64,000 bases of DNA. It comes from Streptomyces radicis. Lineage in GTDB: Bacteria > Actinomycetota > Actinomycetes > Streptomycetales > Streptomycetaceae. The notes under the pieces are model-generated. The model worked only from the letters and a program-made list of their open reading frames with translations, ran no database searches and was not told the origin of the DNA. The position numbers and the translations under genes are program-made. Shown here piece after piece: positions 62,695 through 64,000 of this stretch (positions are counted from its first letter, which is position 1; every line of letters begins with the position of its first letter). Location: contig NZ_RBDY01000013.1 of the NCBI RefSeq assembly GCF_003626575.1, forward strand, positions 1-64,000. Direction: 5' to 3'.

Positions 62695-63570
62695 TCAGCC
62701 CGTCGCGTCCGCATCCGCCAGCGTGCGCCTGGCGCGCGCCTCGGCGTTGCGCGCCGCCAGCTCGTCGGCCGACGGATAGGCGACCTCCTCGAGGGTCAGC
62801 CCGTGCGGCCGCACCACGTGCACCGCCGAGTCCCGCGTCCCGGCCGCGAGCACGGCCGCGGGCCACTGCCGCGGCCTGTGCCCGTCCCCCACGAACAGCA
62901 GCGCGCCCACGAGCGAGCGCACCATGTTGTGGCAGAACGCGTCCGCCCGCACCGTGCCCTCCACGATCCCGTCGGGCCTCCGCTCCCAGCGCAGGTCGCG
63001 CAGCGCGCGGATCGTGGTCGCGCCCTCGCGCCGCTTGCAGAACGCCGCGAAGTCGTGCGTGCCGAGCAGCCGCAGCGACGCGTCGTTCATCGCGGCCACG
63101 TCCAACGGCCAGTTGTGCCACAGCACATGGCCGCGCAGCAGCGGATCGACCCCGCCGGGGTGGTCGCTCACGCGGTACGCGTAGCGCCGCCAGATCGCCG
63201 AGAAGCGGGCGTTGAAGTACGGCGGCGCCTCCTCGGCCCGCCAGACCCGCACCTCGTGCGGCAGCCGCCCCGCCAGCCTGCGCACGAGCCGGTCCCGCTG
63301 CTCCGCCCACACGGCCTCGGGCAGGTCCACGTGCGCGACCTGGCCGCGGGCGTGCACGCCCGCGTCCGTGCGCCCCGCGACGGTGAGCTCGAAGCGCTCA
63401 TCGGACCGCGTCACGATCCGCAGCGCCTCCTCGACCTCCCCCTGCACGGTCCGCCGCCCCTCCTGCCGGGCCCACCCGGAGAACGCCGCCCCGTCGTAGC
63501 TCAGATCGAGCCGCACCCGGACCAGGCCGGGCGCGACGAGGTCGCGGTCGTCGTACGCGGGGGTGCTCAT
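62695..63570 (-). CDS. truA: tRNA pseudouridine synthase A
   Basis: 291 residues. The catalytic Asp is in VAGRTDAGVHARGQVAHVDL, with LDLSYDGAAFSGWARQ at the start, and FCHNMVRSLVGALLFVG near the C-terminus. It makes pseudouridine at positions 38-40 of tRNA anticodon stems. It follows rplQ, as in most actinomycetes, but a strong terminator separates them. Confidence 0.96.
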   Translation of the reverse strand: MSTPAYDDRDLVAPGLVRVRLDLSYDGAAFSGWARQEGRRTVQGEVEEALRIVTRSDERFELTVAGRTDAGVHARGQVAHVDLPEAVWAEQRDRLVRRLAGRLPHEVRVWRAEEAPPYFNARFSAIWRRYAYRVSDHPGGVDPLLRGHVLWHNWPLDVAAMNDASLRLLGTHDFAAFCKRREGATTIRALRDLRWERRPDGIVEGTVRADAFCHNMVRSLVGALLFVGDGHRPRQWPAAVLAAGTRDSAVHVVRPHGLTLEEVAYPSADELAARNAEARARRTLADADATG

Positions 63571-63613
63571 GAGGAGGCTCTTCCCAACGGTGGCTGATCG
63601 GGGGTGGAAACGT

Positions 63614-63650
63614 CGCCGGGCCCGCCCCGGTGGTCAGGGCGGGCCCGGCG
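63614..63650 (-). terminator. Terminator after rplQ
   Basis: CGCCGGGCCCGCCC / GGGCGGGCCCGGCG, 14-bp perfect arms with a 9-nt loop, 20 bp after the rplQ stop. Confidence 0.85.
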
Positions 63651-63669
63651 CGCGATGACGCGGAACGCC

Positions 63670-64000
63670 TCAGGCGTCCTTCTTCTCCTCGCCGTCCCCG
63701 GCGTCCTCGGCGGTCTCGGCGTTCTCCGCCTCGTCCTTGGGCTGCTCGCCCGCGGCCTCGTCGGCCGCCGCCTCGGGCTTCTTCTCCAGGTCCGCCGCCG
63801 CCGACTCCTTGACCGCGCGGCGCGTGGCGCCCTCGGCCTCGCCGACCGCCTCCTGCTGCACGGTCAGGGCCTCGACCAGCTCGATGACCGCCATGGGGGC
63901 GTTGTCACCGCGGCGCGGGCCGATCTTGGTGATCCGGGTGTAACCACCGGGCCTGTTGGCGAACTTGGGGCCGATCTCCGTGAACAGCGTGTGGACCACG
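63670..64000 (-). CDS. rplQ: 50S ribosomal protein L17 (N-terminus beyond the window)
   Basis: The last 109 codons are present, beginning in VVHTLFTEIGPKFANRPGGY and TRITKIGPRRGDNAPMAVIE, which are diagnostic of L17. A long acidic Ala/Glu/Lys C-terminal extension (EAAADEAAGEQPKDEAENAE onward) is typical of actinomycete L17. The start lies past 64000. Confidence 0.95.
   Translation of the reverse strand, partial: VVHTLFTEIGPKFANRPGGYTRITKIGPRRGDNAPMAVIELVEALTVQQEAVGEAEGATRRAVKESAAADLEKKPEAAADEAAGEQPKDEAENAETAEDAGDGEEKKDA

Overview
The window is 64 kb of very GC-rich DNA from a sporulating actinomycete, almost certainly Streptomycetaceae. Marker genes: a BldM-type regulator with a sigma-BldN-type promoter, a ShbA-like sigma factor, a WhiB-like protein, a broken chaplin, a CebR-type operator on a cellulase, two CIRCE elements at groES, and the block rplQ-truA-rplM-rpsI-glmM-coaA-(glmS)-acpS-nnrD-alr-tsaEBD-groES/EL-bldM-guaB-guaA that is collinear in Streptomyces core chromosomes.

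Layout. 1-9.3 kb is accessory: the 3' end of an unidentified gene, a hydrolase, a TetR repressor with a paired SMR efflux pump, a NlpC/P60 wall hydrolase, a lipoprotein, a kinase-fold protein, a MerR regulator with two candidate operators, a frameshifted chaplin, a decayed HTH regulator and a hydrolase with a Cys nucleophile. 9.5-15.6 kb holds a secreted GH9 cellulase under a CebR box, a DsbA-like protein without its cysteines, a second NlpC/P60 protein and a DoxX protein, with two copies of one MITE. 15.6-19.3 kb is a LiaF/LiaS/LiaR-like envelope-stress module. 19.3-22 kb has guaA and, divergently, a chorismate mutase behind a probable attenuator. 22-36 kb has a GMC oxidoreductase/aldehyde dehydrogenase pair, a 0.7-kb imperfect palindrome, a pseudokinase beside an active Ser/Thr kinase, glpD, a nucleotide-sugar-dehydrogenase-like protein and a PhoX-like phosphatase. 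36-45 kb is the guaB3-guaB-shbA / bldM / wbl / groEL-groES block. 45-58.7 kb carries cell-wall and tRNA-modification genes (deacetylase, tsaD-rimI-tsaB, tsaE, alr, nnrD, acpS, a stand-alone glmS-type glutaminase domain, coaA). 58.7-64 kb is glmM, rpsI, rplM, truA and the start-less end of rplQ.

How it fits together. glmM, alr, the truncated glmS and acpS serve wall precursor and lipid synthesis; tsaB/D/E with rimI make the t6A tRNA modification and acetylate S18; guaA/guaB/guaB3 make GMP; bldM, shbA and the WhiB-like protein link this core to development. The most unusual features are non-coding: (1) arrays of short palindromes built on the core CCTNCGG filling the large gaps between convergent genes, mostly oriented with the gene whose 3' end they follow; (2) the imperfect palindrome at 25.65-26.35 kb; (3) a MITE whose two ends supply the TAG stop codons of two convergent genes; (4) a Phe/Tyr-coded leader and intrinsic terminator before chorismate mutase.
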